Source: Bactericera cockerelli
Lineage: Eukaryota > Arthropoda > Insecta > Hemiptera > Triozidae
Length of the DNA stretch: 64,000 bases
Assembly (NCBI GenBank): GCA_024516035.1
Contig: CM044961.1
Coordinates: 8,236,873 to 8,300,872 of the forward strand
Direction of reading: 5' to 3'
Shown: positions 12,060 to 23,345 of the stretch, piece after piece
Layout: every line of letters begins with the position of its first letter
Numbering within the stretch: position 1 is the first letter of the stretch
The notes under the pieces: model-generated
Database searches by the model: none
What the model was told of the DNA's origin: nothing
The model's input: only the letters and a program-made list of their open reading frames with translations
Made by a program: the position numbers and the translations under genes

Positions 12060-12381
12060 ACTTCTTCTTCTTTCACTTTGTCTTTCCTAATCCTACTTGG
12101 GGTCGGCATTGTTCAACCTCATTTTTGAGGTTGGTTGTGGCAAATGTTTTACGGCTAGATGACCTTCCTAACACCAACAATTCTATTTGATTTTTCGCTG
12201 GGACTCGTACCAGCTACCCACATTAAACTTAGCCAGCCTGGGTAGGGCCGGCATTGCCAGGCTCATGTGTTTGGGGGAACAGAATTTTCTTTGTGAAAAG
12301 TCTGCTCCGACCGGGAATTGAACTCAGAATCTCTGTACTACGGGCAGTAGTCACAACCGTTACGCCACGGAAGCTGGCGTA
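12060..12381 (-). mobile_element. tRNA-derived SINE, family A, with adjoining repeat
   Basis: At 12182-12381, inverted, are a tRNA-like head (GCTTCCGTGGCGTAACGGTT on the - strand), the CAGAAAATTCTGTTCCC-type body and a GAGGTTAATGTGGGTAGCTGG-type end. It adjoins a repeat at 12060-12180 (TTTTACGGCTAGATGACC) that also occurs at 46145-46275, so the composite is probably one longer family. Confidence 0.7.
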
Positions 12382-12689
12382 TATAAATAGAACTTGATCT
12401 ACCCATTTATTGTTATTATTTTTATACTAAATTTGTACATTGTTAATAGAATGTTGAAAGAAGTAATTCATAAACCATTTTTATTTATTGAAAAACACAA
12501 AAAAATGTTTATTTTTTTGTAGTATGTGTAGGATGAGAGAAAATACACGTTCAAATTTTCAGAAATGGAACTGATTTATTCATGGATCAAGCTGCCAGTC
12601 CATAAGGGAAATACATAAATCGTGGATGAACAAACTACAAGATCTAACAGTTTGCCTTTATCATAGGTATTTTAAAGCGCTATCAAATC

Positions 12690-13345
12690 CCGTTATCCCG
12701 AGATCGCTAATTTTCAATTCCGATTTTTCGGGATTGAAACAGTCCCAGGATTGTAAACCATAATACGAATCAAATGTCAATTTTAAAGTTCGAAAATAAT
12801 TTTTGGCCAACCGTGATTGCCGCCCCTTGCGGTCTCCGCCCAAGACAACTCCTTTTGGATTCCAGGATTTTTTTTTATCTCCTACCGTAAAGGTACATAG
12901 GATCACACTATATGGCACAGATGCTATATTTTCTATGGCGAGAAAGAAAAACGAATGGCACATATAATATATGACACTTATACAATGCCATATAATATGG
13001 CAAAAAAACTCTATGGCATTGTATGTCTTCCCCCTTGCCATAGACAAGCCTGCCAGTCGTCACCATATCATATTGTAGACCATGTGTGTGATGAAGCACT
13101 CACACGAATGCCATAGATCCTGCCATACGTCTATGGCACCATAGAAAAAACTTGTCGCCATAGACAAATTTAGTTTATGGTCATGTAAACAAAGACCGAT
13201 CACACGCTATGGCAAGGGAGATTGGCATATTATATGTCGCTCTGCCATATCGTGTGATCCTACCTTAAGGCCGCAACTACCTTGTGACGCTATCGGGCGG
13301 AATGCCCGCCGGACGGAGCAAAAAAAACGAATAGGATACCTTTAA
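12690..13345 (-). repeat. 272-bp satellite relative interrupted by a MITE
   Basis: Left part 12690-12897 includes AATCAAATGTCAATTTTAAA and GATTGCCGCCCCTTGCGG. Right part 13263-13345 includes GGCCGCAACTACCTTGTGAC. Together they approximate one satellite unit, split by the TATGGC-rich element at 12898-13262. The strand call is uncertain because the halves were compared only by eye. Confidence 0.55.
12898..13262. mobile_element. MITE with 20-bp inverted ends and many TATGGC motifs
   Basis: The ends are TAGGATCACACTATATGGCA and TGCCATATCGTGTGATCCTA, matching at 19 of 20 positions when inverted. The interior carries about 14 copies of TATGGC or GCCATA in both orientations. It sits inside a satellite unit whose halves flank it. 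I could not define a clean target duplication. Confidence 0.75.
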
Positions 13346-13390
13346 AAAAATTGTAGTATTGAGTCAATTTCAAATTTTAAATATAATTTC

Positions 13391-13555
13391 GGCCATCCCT
13401 ACATTCGCTGGGAATCGTACCAGCTACCCACATTAACCTCACCCAGCCGGAAATGCTACCCTCACATGAACGGAGGGAACAGAATTTTCTGTGTGAAAAA
13501 TCTGCTCCAACCGGGGATCGAACTCAGGATCTCTCGCCACGGAGGCTGGCGTAAC
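13391..13555 (-). mobile_element. tRNA-derived SINE, family A
   Basis: Inverted copy of the family at 12182: GAATCGTACCAGCTACCCAC, then GAACAGAATTTTCTGTGTG, then GATCGAACTCAGGATCTCT and GCCACGGAGGC. Confidence 0.75.
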
Positions 13556-13719
13556 GCTTGTGACTGGCATACAACCACACAACTTCTTAATAATTAATTA
13601 TTAATACATGTACATATTTATATAGACCGACGAGTGAGCAAGAAGATTTGCGTGAAACGACAAGAAGACTTCAAGAAGACATATTTGAAAGGAGATGACG
13701 AATGAAACAAATTATTCGA

Positions 13720-13890
13720 CCAACTGTGATTCTCGCGCCCTCGGCGGCTCCTCCGACCCGGGGATAGGGCCGCAACTAGCTCGCGACGCTTTCAGGCGGA
13801 AGAACCGCCGAACGAAGCAAGATAGAAAAAGCTAATAGTCGGAAAATCCCTTTGAATTTTTTTGTAGAGTAAAAAATCAAATTTAATGTC
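13720..13890 (+). repeat. dispersed 272-bp satellite unit
   Basis: CGACCAACTGTGATTCTCGC, GGCCGCAACTAGCTCGCGAC and CGAACGAAGCAAGATAGAAA mark a partial unit with the end-to-start junction seen in the array. Confidence 0.7.
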
Positions 13891-14362
13891 GATTTTCCCC
13901 TATATCATCACCCTGGACAATGTGTATCCCTATTGTTCACTATGACCTACGAAAACTAGACAAAAATATTGCTAATCCTCAAGAAAAATTACACGCTTAC
14001 TACTCCGTCATAGATAAAATATCTGACTATTATTTATTGTTTACCGATGAATAAAAAAATGCAAATCATGTGTCAGCCGCTTTTTTTGTAATGAAAACTA
14101 CAACTTTAGTATGAAACTAAATCCCTTATGTTGTATTAGCAATGCCGACCTTACAGCTAAACTGTATGCAATACACTTTATTATAATATGACGTATCTTC
14201 ATGTTCACAAATAACAATCGAAAAATTTCTAATCTGTTCTGACTCATTGAGTGCCATTCAGTCGTTACAAAATTTTCCCTCCTCTAACTCCAAAGCACAA
14301 GAAATTATAATATAATGATATCTATCCTCCACAATAATACGTAAACATAAATTACAAGCAGT

Positions 14363-14545
14363 CACCGTGGCAGAGTGAGTTAGCGCGCTAGGCATTGCAT
14401 GCATGGTGACCTGGGTTCGATTCCCAGCGGGACAGGAATTTTTCTGCTCTGTACTTGGATTTTCGGGGTCTACTTATACATCGTGAGGAAAAATGAGTAG
14501 TTACTTGTGTGAGTAACGACCAGTAGCGGCATTACCAGAGTAAAA
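14363..14545 (+). mobile_element. tRNA-derived SINE, family B
   Basis: CACCGTGGCAGAGTGAGTTA, TGACCTGGGTTCGATTCCC, TTTTTCTGCTCTGTACTTGG and ACATCGTGAGGAAAAATGAG appear in order. The end carries CCAGTAGCGGCATTACCAGA. Confidence 0.8.
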
Positions 14546-15249
14546 AGAAATTAATGTACGTAATAGAATTCGAAAAGTACAGGAGGCTCTTAGTAATGCT
14601 GTGCTACCCACAAAAATTGTGAAGAGGCCTTGTGCTTCACCACAAACGAAATCATACATACAACATAAATTCCATCTAGAATTCTTATGGATCCCCTCAC
14701 ACAGACCAACTCGAAAAAGAAGGGATTGAATAGTACCTATAACATCCCGCTGATTAATAGAATACCGATACATGATTACAAGAATGTTGTGAATGGCACA
14801 ATGGCATGATGAATGGAAAAATTTAACTGAAAACAAATTGCGAGAAATAAAGCCTGAGAACAATCCTTGGCACCCCCCTTTCTACATGAAAAGGATCGAG
14901 CAGGTCTCTCTCACACGTCTCCGCATTAGACACACTACCGCACCCATTGTTATCTAATAAAAAAGAACCCTCCCCCTTTCTGCAAAGTTTGTTTATGTAG
15001 ATTAACAGTAAAACACATCCTAAGAGATAGTATTAAGTACCAAACGTTAAGAGACCCAGATGATTTAATATCTTGCTCAATTGAAAATGAAAGTGCCATT
15101 ATTATTATTATACAACTCTCTATTAGATACAAAAGGACATTATGTACAATTGTACATACAAATAATAATTTTAACAGTGAAAAAATGAAGGAAAAAAAAC
15201 AATATATACAATAAAAATGAAAAAGAATAGAAAATATTTGAAAACATAT

Positions 15250-15315
15250 GTCCTAACTAAAGGGTGGGGTTATTGCCTATGGCAATCTCTTCAACCCAAC
15301 CCTTATGCCATCTTA
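15250..15315 (+). repeat. short dispersed repeat (GGTTATTGCCTATGGCAATC)
   Basis: The same core is at 33105-33155, a diverged relative is at 26040-26095, and an inverted end is at 63905-63935 next to a long T-run. Proximity to homopolymer tails suggests 3' ends of a retroelement, but I cannot name it. Confidence 0.5.
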
Positions 15316-15419
15316 ACTTTTCTGAATAAAACTAGATTAATAATGTAATTTTTTTATAGTGTAGAAATATAACATCACTAATGATGGCACACTTTAATAA
15401 ATTTCACAATTTTTTTTTC

Positions 15420-17775
15420 GATTTATGAACATTTTTTTTTTACCAACTGTGATTGCCGCCCTGGGCGTGCCGTTTAAGGGTGGAAATTATCCGCCAAACG
15501 GAGCAAGATAGAAAAAAAACAATAGTCGGAAAATACCTTTAAATTTTTCGTAGAATAAAAATCAAATGTCGATATTTATATAATTATGAACAATGAACAT
15601 ATTTTTCGACAATCTCATAAAAAAACTGATTACCTATGTTTTTTACTCTATATAAACTTATATCCATCAAGTGACCATGTAATATGACAAAAGTAATATG
15701 AATAAAATAAAATTATAACTAGCACTAAATAAAGATACAGGAATCAGTAGAGAATAAAAAGTCAAGAGAAAAGAAAATGTCTAAACTTAATGCGTAGGTA
15801 GGTGTCTCAATAAAACTCTTCACATAACAGGGAGTTTTGAAAAAAAAAAAAAATGGGTGAAAATAAAATAATAATATTATGATTTTTTATCCACTTCATC
15901 TTCTTCTTACGGAGCCAAAACCCATGACCGAACGAACGAGCCGGTCCACTTTGGTCAGGATTTTTCGGTCCGGTCAAATAAAAAAAAGTGAATTTCAGTG
16001 ACCAGGTCAGCTTCGGTTCGCTTCGTTCACATAAAAAAAACCGCTTTTAGTGTAAGGACGCAACGACCAGGCGACGCTTCCGGGCGGAATATCCGCCGAA
16101 CGGAGCAAGATAGAAAAAAACCAATAGTCGGAAAATCCCTTTAAATTTTTTGAAGAACAAAAATCAAATGTCGATATTTATATATGAACATATTTTTCGA
16201 CCAACTGTCATTGCCGCCCCTGGGCGTCTCCGACCACCCGGGGGTGGCGTTTTAGGGTGGAAAAGTGTCAGCTCGCAGAGACAAATTCTTTTGATTCCAA
16301 GAATTTTTTTCTTAATTCCGAGCGTAAGGCCGCAACTACCTGGCGACGCTTCCGGGCGGAATATCCGCCGAACGGAGCAAGATAGAAAAAAACCAATAGT
16401 CGGAAAATCCCTTTAATTTTTTTGAGGAACAAAAATCAAATGTCGATATTTATATATGAACATATTTTTCGACCAACTGTGATTGCCGCCCCTGGGCGTC
16501 TCCGCCCACCCGGGGGTGTCGTTTTAGGGTGGAAAAGTGTCAGCTCGCAGAGACAAATTCTTTTGATTCCAAGAATTTTTTTCTTAATTCCGAGCGTAAG
16601 GCCGCAACTACCTGGCGACGCTTCCGGGCGGAATATCCGCCGAACGGAGCAAGATAGAAAAAAACCAATAGTCGGAAAATCCCTTTAATTTTTTTGAGGA
16701 ACAAAAATCAAATGTCGATATTTATATATGAACATATTTTTCGACCAACTGTGATTGCCGCCCCTGGGCGTCTCCGCCCACCCGGGGGTGTCGTTTTAGG
16801 GTGGAAAAGTGTCAGCTCGCAGAGACAAATTCTTTTGATTCCAAGAATTTTTTTCTTAATTCCGAGCGTAAGGCCGCAACTACCTGGCGACGCTTCCGGG
16901 CGGAATATCCGCCGAACGGAGCAAGATAGAAAAAAACCAATAGTCGGAAAATCCCTTTAATTTTTTTGAGGAACAAAAATCAAATGTCGATATTTATATA
17001 TGAACATATTTTTCGACCAACTGTGATTGCCGCCCCTGGGCGTCTCCGCCCACCCGGGGGTGTCGTTTTAGGGTGGAAAAGTGTCAGCTCGCAGAGACAA
17101 ATTCTTTTGATTCCAAGAATTTTTTTCTTAATTCCGAGCGTAAGGCCGCAACTACCTGGCGACGCTTCCGGGCGGAATATCCGCCGAACGGAGCAAGATA
17201 GAAAAAAACCAATAGTCGGAAAATCCCTTTAAATTTTTCGTAGAACAAAAATCAAATGTCGATATTTATATATGAACATATTTTTCGACCAACTGTGATT
17301 GCCGCCCCTGGGCGTCTCCGCCCACCCGGGGGTGTCGTTTTAGGGTGGAAAAGTGTCAGCTCGCAGAGACAAATTCTTTTGATTCCAAGAATTTTTTTCT
17401 TAATTCTTAGTGTAAGGCCGCAACGACCTGGCGACGCTTCCGGGCGGAATATCCGCCGAACGGAGCAAGATAGAAAAAAAACCAATAGTCGGAAAATCCC
17501 TTTAAATTTTTCGTAGAACAAAAATCAAATGTCGATAATAATATATGAACATATTTTTCGACCAACTTTGATTGCCGCCCCTGGGTGTCTCCGCCCACCC
17601 GGGGTGTCGTTTTAGGGTGGAAAAGTGTCAGCTCGCAGAGACAAATTCTTTTGATTCCTAGAATTTTTTTCTTAATTCTTACTGTAATGCCGCAACGACC
17701 TGGCGACGCTTCCAGGCGGAATATCCGCCGAACGGAGCAAGATAGAAGAAAACCAATACCTAGTCGGAAATATTA
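15420..17775 (+). repeat. 272-bp satellite array with upstream partial unit
   Basis: Near-identical units recur every 272 bp; for example, the ATGTCGATATTTATATATGA string is at 16168, 16440, 16712, 16984 and 17256. There are about six full units from 16040 and a separate diverged unit at 15420-15600. Each unit contains GGGCGGAATATCCGCCGAAC, AATAGTCGGAAAATCCCTTT and CACCCGGGGGTG. The near-palindrome GGCGGAATATCCGCC is a fixed feature. Each unit has an open frame of 88 codons, but the repeat structure and lack of other support argue against coding. Confidence 0.9.
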
Positions 17776-18693
17776 TCAACCGAGCGACCCCTAAATTAAT
17801 ACATGTAAATAGACCGACGAGTGAGCTAGAAGATTAGCGTGAAGTTCTTGGACGACATATTTGAAAAAAGCCCCTTCAAAAATAAATTTAAAGAAAAGAA
17901 GATAAAAACAATACTTCCGATTTCTAATATTAGAAATTTCTCGGAAGTAAAATAAACAATCATACAAAAATAAAAAATTTCGTATTATCCTCTACTCTAC
18001 GACACTACCACGAAGTCTCTGTAGCTGCACACGAAAAACACCCTTAGCTAGAGAGACCACGAGACACCACCGAAAAACAGTGATTTCCACAATGTGAGTA
18101 ACATTAAAAAAAAAAAAAAAAAATCTCCAATTTCCTCAGAAACATACCAGTCCAATGTTTTTTAAAGAAAAATAGCATAAAATTATTAAAATATTAAAGT
18201 TATTCATTGAAACAATTACACGGACCTGATTTTGTCCTTGTACTTGTTCGTGTGTATGTGTATGTCCTTCCTATTGTGTGAAATTCCAGGTGGGTCTCTC
18301 TAGCTATATGGCGCACATGCACATGCAAACACGCACAGGCACAAAGGAAACACTTATTCTTCAAATTATAATAAGGTAGAACTGTTACTTGATTTCTAAC
18401 CGTTTTGACTATCGAAGAGCTTCACTGACATCTTTTACATCGTGTAACCGTAGACGGGTATAACCCTCATTTAGAAGATTATATCCATCTTCAGGTTATA
18501 ACCATTTTTTGAGGTTATATATGAATAGGTCTTTAGGTTAAAACCATTTCTTTTAATAATTTACAAATTCAAACCATAATTTATGGTCTATGAACTTCTA
18601 TCTTTTTTTTTATTTATTATTATTTTTTTTTTTTTTTTCTTAATGAACCTCTATCTGTCTCAGTTTCCTCACAGTGCCCATCCAATATTTCAG

Positions 18694-18902
18694 GTACGCG
18701 GCACTGGGCAACAGTGCGGAGTCGGCCCCTGAGTACGGTGCCAATATCCTCGAGCTTCCCCATCTGAGCGGCCCAAACAGCAGCCACCCCTTCAACACGA
18801 CCAGTGCCAACACCACCCTCATGAGCTTCATGGAACCGACAATAACCCCCGTACTCCCTCCCTTCGAGCTGTGGCAGTCCATCCTCATAGCCCTCATTAT
18901 AG
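18694..18902 (+). CDS. mAChR-B: muscarinic acetylcholine receptor, exon for the extracellular N-terminus and start of TM1
   Basis: First confirmed exon of the receptor. The acceptor is TATTTCAG and the donor AG/GTGAGT. It enters in phase 2, so an earlier exon must exist, and leaves in phase 1. It encodes 69 residues: a hydrophilic extracellular stretch with three N-glycosylation motifs (NSS, NTT, NTT), then PPFELWQSILIALIIG, the first half of TM1. Joined to the next exon, TM1 reads on as [18 protein letters not shown] with the conserved GN of class A receptors. The donor is followed immediately by an array of degenerate copies of itself. The - strand open frame over this exon is a shadow. Confidence 0.9.
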
Positions 18903-19490
18903 GTGAGTCCAATTTAATTCAATTACAATTATGTTTCTAGCTCTCATCTTAGGTACGTTCAATTTAATTCAATTCAAATTACATTTCTAGCTCTCATCTA
19001 CCTACATTCAATTCAATTCAAATTACATTTCTAGCTCTCATCTTAGGTGCGTTCAATTCAATTTCAATTATATTTCTATCTCTCATCTTAGGGGTATGTT
19101 CAATTCAATTCAAATTACATTTCCAGCTCTTATCTTAGGTGCGTTCAATTCAAGTCAATTCCAATTATGTTTCTAGCTCTCATCTTCGATGCGTTCAATA
19201 CAAGTCAATTCCAATAATATTTCTAGCTCTCATCTACCTACGTTCAATTCAATTCAATTCCGATTATATTTCTAGCTCTCATCTTAGGTGCGTTCAATTC
19301 AATTCCAATTATATTTCTAGATCTCATCTTAGGTGCGTTCAATTCAATTCCAAATATATTTCTCGCTCTCATCATTTTTTTGCACATAGCACATTTCGAT
19401 TCAATTCAATTTCAAATTGTATGTCTAGCTTCCATCATAGGTGCGTTCTAGCGTTCGATTTAATTACAATTATCATACTTAGGTGAGTTC
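18903..19490 (+). repeat. 47-bp tandem array derived from the exon end and splice donor
   Basis: About eleven intronic copies resemble the exon border (TAGCCCTCATTATAG|GTGAGT). The unit is CTAGCTCTCATCTTAG|GTGCGT followed by an AATTCAATT-rich stretch. AG|GT is still present at seven copies: 18953, 19047, 19139, 19288, 19333, 19441 and 19483. Others have decayed to CTACCT or CTTCGA. Read-through from the exon meets a stop at about 18940, so use of any copy would truncate the protein. Confidence 0.85.
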
Positions 19491-20827
19491 AATTTGAGAA
19501 ATTTTTGTTCAAGGATGATTCAATTTTAACTCAAATCTGATTTAAAAGATACCTGAATTTTTTTCTAATAACTAGATTTTTCTATCAAATTCCTTCTGTC
19601 GGTCTCTTATAAATCACTATAATAGAATCCATTAGGTTGAGGTAAATTGAATATACATATATAAAAAGATTATTTTTTTAAGGCTTATTAACTAAAATAA
19701 AAAAAATACAGAGTTGCAATGACGCGAACTCCCCAGCACCACCGGGTTCCTACGCGACTGATTTTAATCCTGCGGTTTGAACTTTCCTTTTTTTATTCGG
19801 AAAAATAATTTGAATAAAAATACTAATTAATATTCATTTTAGGTAATGAAATATTTTTTGCAAAAACCCATAAAATTTATGCTAAAAAATGTGCAAAAAA
19901 TCAAAATTCCCATTTTTAATAAGTTTTACTTTATTATTGCTATTTTTAGAAAAGTTTAAACATTTTAATCTGACTTGACGTATTCACTCAGCTTTTTTTA
20001 TGCATTGTGTTTAGGAGAGCATGAAAAACTGTCTTGGATTTTTTTTATCGGTCTACGCGTCTAAGTAATGTTTCGAAACTCAATTTTGAAAAATTGGCAC
20101 ATAAATTTAAAATTGTTTTAAGCACTCAATTTTCTTTCCATCTCTCTCCGCCAAACTTAAATTATTCAAAAATAATGTTTCATTGAATATTATAATTCAG
20201 ACCAAAATGAAATTTATATGAAACTTTTAGAGTCAGCTTTTTCTGTGTTTTGAATTTTTAATCATTTTTATACATTTAAAGAATAATAATATGAAAGCTC
20301 ATTAAATTTATTACTTTTATTTTACGATTGTACAAAAAAATTAAGATTTATTTCTTTAAGAAAGCTTCGCTTACACATTACAAACATGAAATTAAAATTT
20401 ATTAATAATCTTTCTGAATGTAGAGGTATGTGTGTGCTACATTTCTACAAGCCAGCCTCCGTGGCATGTAGGTTGAGACTACTGCTAGGAAAATACAGTA
20501 GAACGATTCACAATAACACCAGGCTTATTTTATAAGTCTATGGTCTATAAATTGACAGGTAAAATTTCTCAACGAACCTGAATTGTACGATCGTACCAAA
20601 AAGTAAGCTTTATTTCCTCAAAAAAGCCTAGCTTTCACATTACAAGAAATACAATTTTATCAACATCTTTCTCAATACTCGAGTACCTTTTTTTGGCATT
20701 GGTTGACAACGCCATTCCATACAGCCATAAATACGAGTACCTACATAGGTCTATTTACTATAAAACCAGATTTATTGACAAGTTAGTGTAAAATCTCTCA
20801 ATAAAACTAAAGTGGTTTCACAATAAG
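19491..20827 (+). other. AT-rich intron without recognisable features
   Basis: No gene or clear mobile element is seen. A truncated family A SINE start (CAGCCTCCGTGGCATGTAGG) lies at about 20452-20495, and a weak tRNA-like fragment lies at 19715-19790. Confidence 0.5.
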
Positions 20828-21067
20828 GTATTATTCTGTCTTTTACTATGACAGAATAATACACATAATAATCTTCAAAATGATGTACCTGGATATTGTG
20901 CAATCAAAAGTACATGGCAAGCAAGCCATGTAATTTTGATTCAGAAGCTTACATTTTTTATCGAATTGTCCTATAACCTATTACTCTCTATTGGTCTCTT
21001 GATCTACCGTATACGAGTAGATACCGTATAGGGAATAGATTCAGAGGAACACCTCTGAATCTATTTC
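20828..21067. repeat. cluster of three short hairpins
   Basis: Three inverted repeats lie within 240 bp. GTATTATTCTGTC pairs with GACAGAATAATAC (20828-20863, 13-bp perfect stem). AATCAAAAGTACATGGC pairs with GCCATGTAATTTTGATT (about 20904-20943, one mismatch). AATAGATTCAGAGG pairs with CCTCTGAATCTATT (about 21034-21065). Confidence 0.7.
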
Positions 21068-21420
21068 CTCCTCGTTATTTTATACTCTCCCTCTCTCTCT
21101 TCCACTCCCTTTCTCTCTCCCTACCTATTCCCCTCCTTCTCTTACGACTCTCCCACACAAAATTCATCTCACAAGTGTATTATTTGCACCATCCATCTCT
21201 ATCAATCCCAGTACAAATCTCTTGTGTAACGCACTCACACACACCTCTTAATCCCATATCATATTATACGTACATACAATGTACATTGTACATATATAAT
21301 ATATAAATATCATTTAATCGAACACCCTTACCTAGACTCGATACTTTCTATTGTACCTGGATTTTCCATCAGTCTTTCTCTCCCTCTATCTCTTTCCTCT
21401 CCACTTCCTCTTTCCTTCTT

Positions 21421-21462
<42 letters not shown>

Positions 21463-22080
21463 TTCTCTTTCTCTGTTTCAATTAGCTTTAGAGGTAACTA
21501 TATTGTATAAATAATTTACTGTCAATAAAGTAAAAAAATCAATTCAATTCGATTCTCTCTCTATTTCCTCATCTATCGTTCTCTTTCTCTATTCCTCTTT
21601 CTCAAGCTGTGTCGACTTTCTAGTACGAAGAAAGATGAACCGTTTATTTATATACCGTTTCCCGAGTTTCATCTATCTTTTTAATTATTAGTTACTTTCT
21701 CTATTTTTAACACATATCTCCAACTTGATTCTTATCTTTTTCTGTTTTATTTTTTACCTCTCTCCTTCTCTCCTTCTCTCTTTCTTTCTTTCTATGTCTT
21801 TCTCTCTCATCAGTTTATCATTACCCAACTTTCTTTTTCTATAAACCTATTCCCCATATCTCTCTCTCTCTCTCCCCTTTTCCTCGATGTATCATTCCCT
21901 AGGTTTCTTTTCCAATAGACCTATACCCCATATCTCTCTTTCTCTGTTTCTCTCGCCAATGTATCATTCCCTAATTTCTTTTCCTATAGACCTATTCCCC
22001 ATAATTCTCTCTTTTTCTTCCCCCTATCTTCCTTTATCTTTATACATCCTTCTCTCTCCCCAATGTATCATTCAATACTT
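21060..22080. repeat. pyrimidine-rich tract (CT)
   Basis: About 1 kb is dominated by C and T on the + strand, including a (TC)n run at 21426-21452 and repeated TCTCTCTTTCTC. Open frames here are low complexity. Confidence 0.85.
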
Positions 22081-22142
22081 TCCTGTACCCTCTTCACCAC
22101 AAAAGTCCCAGTACTCTAGGCGTGAGAAATTGATGACTATGG

Positions 22143-22305
22143 TTAAGATTGATCCTCTTTTAACGCGGATCAATCTTTTAAAAGAGGAAATGAAATACAT
22201 GGGAACTATGTTTTCCGTTACCTTACACTCTGCCGTGTTGTCTCTTTTTTTGTATAAGGCGTTCTTCACACCTCGGCCGAGGTATTTGATCCCGAGGTAA
22301 GAGAG
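22143..22305 (+). repeat. dispersed repeat with CTCGGCCGAGG, between the CT and GA tracts
   Basis: It matches the segment at 4095-4240 in the opposite orientation (CATGGGAACTATG, CTTACACTCTGCC, GGCGTTCTTCACACCTCGGC). A hairpin, AAGATTGATC with GATCAATCTT, lies at its left end. Confidence 0.6.
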
Positions 22306-23345
22306 AGAGTGAGTAAAAAAGAACTAGAGAGAAGGTAGGAAAAAAATGAAAGAAATAAAAAAAAGAAGAAAAAGATAGGAAGAAGGAAATAGATAGAGAG
22401 GAAAAAAGAAGAAATAAGGGAAGAGAGAGAGAGAGAGGAAGAAAAATGAGGAAGGAAGAAAGAAAAAGAGAGAATGAGAGAGAGGAAAGGAATAAAGAAG
22501 AAAAAGAAGACTAAGAAAGAGAGAGAGAGAGAGATTGAGAAAAAATACAGAGTTGGAGAGAGCGAGAAAAGGAAAGATAGATAGAGAGGATCTACAAAGT
22601 GGCAAAGGATTTCATGTGGTAAGCGCGACACAATTAAAACCTAGTTAATAGGATTTTCTGGTGGTAGAACTCTGGGATAGGGTAAGAGAGAGAGAAAGAT
22701 AGAATGACTGGAAGAAAGAGAGAGAAACAGAGGAAGAGAGGGAGAGAGGGAGAGAGAAAGAGAGAGAGGAAGGGACAGAGAGAGAGAGCATGATAGAGTA
22801 AGACAGATAGAGAGAGAGAGAGAGAGAGACAGAGAAAGAGAGGGAAAGAGAAAGATTTGACGTCAGTGACTCAGAATAAAAAGTGAGATAGAAAGAGAAA
22901 TGCGGTGGGAGAGAGTGAGAGAGAGAGACGGAGAGAGAGAGAGAGAGAGAGATTTAATGTTAGTAACTGGGTAAGAAAGAGAGAGAGAGGGAAAGATCTG
23001 GTGTTAGTTAATAAGAATGAAGAGATAGAAAGAGAGAGATCTGGTAGTACAATCTCATAATGGAAAGAGAAGGAGAGAGAGATGTTAAAATAGAGATGGA
23101 AGAGAATGGAGGAGGTAAAGAAATCAGTGTGCAGTGGTTGAAGGATAATCTGGAGGAGAGAGAGAGAGAGAGAGAGAGTGAGAGGTAGAGGGAGAGAGAT
23201 AGATAGATATGTGAAAATAGAGAAGGAAAGAGATTGGCGGAGGTGAAGAGATCAGTGTGAAGTGGTTAGAGAATAATTTGGAGGTGAAATAGAAAGAGAG
23301 AGAGAGAGAGAGAGGGGGAGAGAGAGACAGAGAGAGGGAGAGAAC
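22305..23345. repeat. purine-rich tract (GA)
   Basis: About 1 kb of G/A-dominated + strand contains many (GA)n runs of 20-30 bases. With the preceding CT tract it forms a mirror arrangement. Confidence 0.85.

Larger units (their letters stand above)
183..18693 (+). other. very long intron (or upstream DNA) without recognisable genes
   Basis: I see no further convincing coding exon across these 18.5 kb. The stretch is AT-rich and packed with SINEs, MITEs, minisatellites and a 272-bp satellite, listed separately. Between them are unremarkable AT-rich stretches, for example 300-650, 3500-3800, 6310-7080, 11000-11800 and 17900-18650. Degraded tRNA-like fragments without a clear family lie near 1845-1935 and 6380-6440. 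Confidence 0.6.

Noticed and set aside
16150..17521. Series of near-identical 88-codon open frames
   Set aside because: They are the same 272-bp satellite unit read repeatedly. Dispersed units are not kept open and no splice or start context supports coding.
21887..22631. Long Ser/Leu/Phe frames on both strands
   Set aside because: Artefacts of CT and GA tracts.
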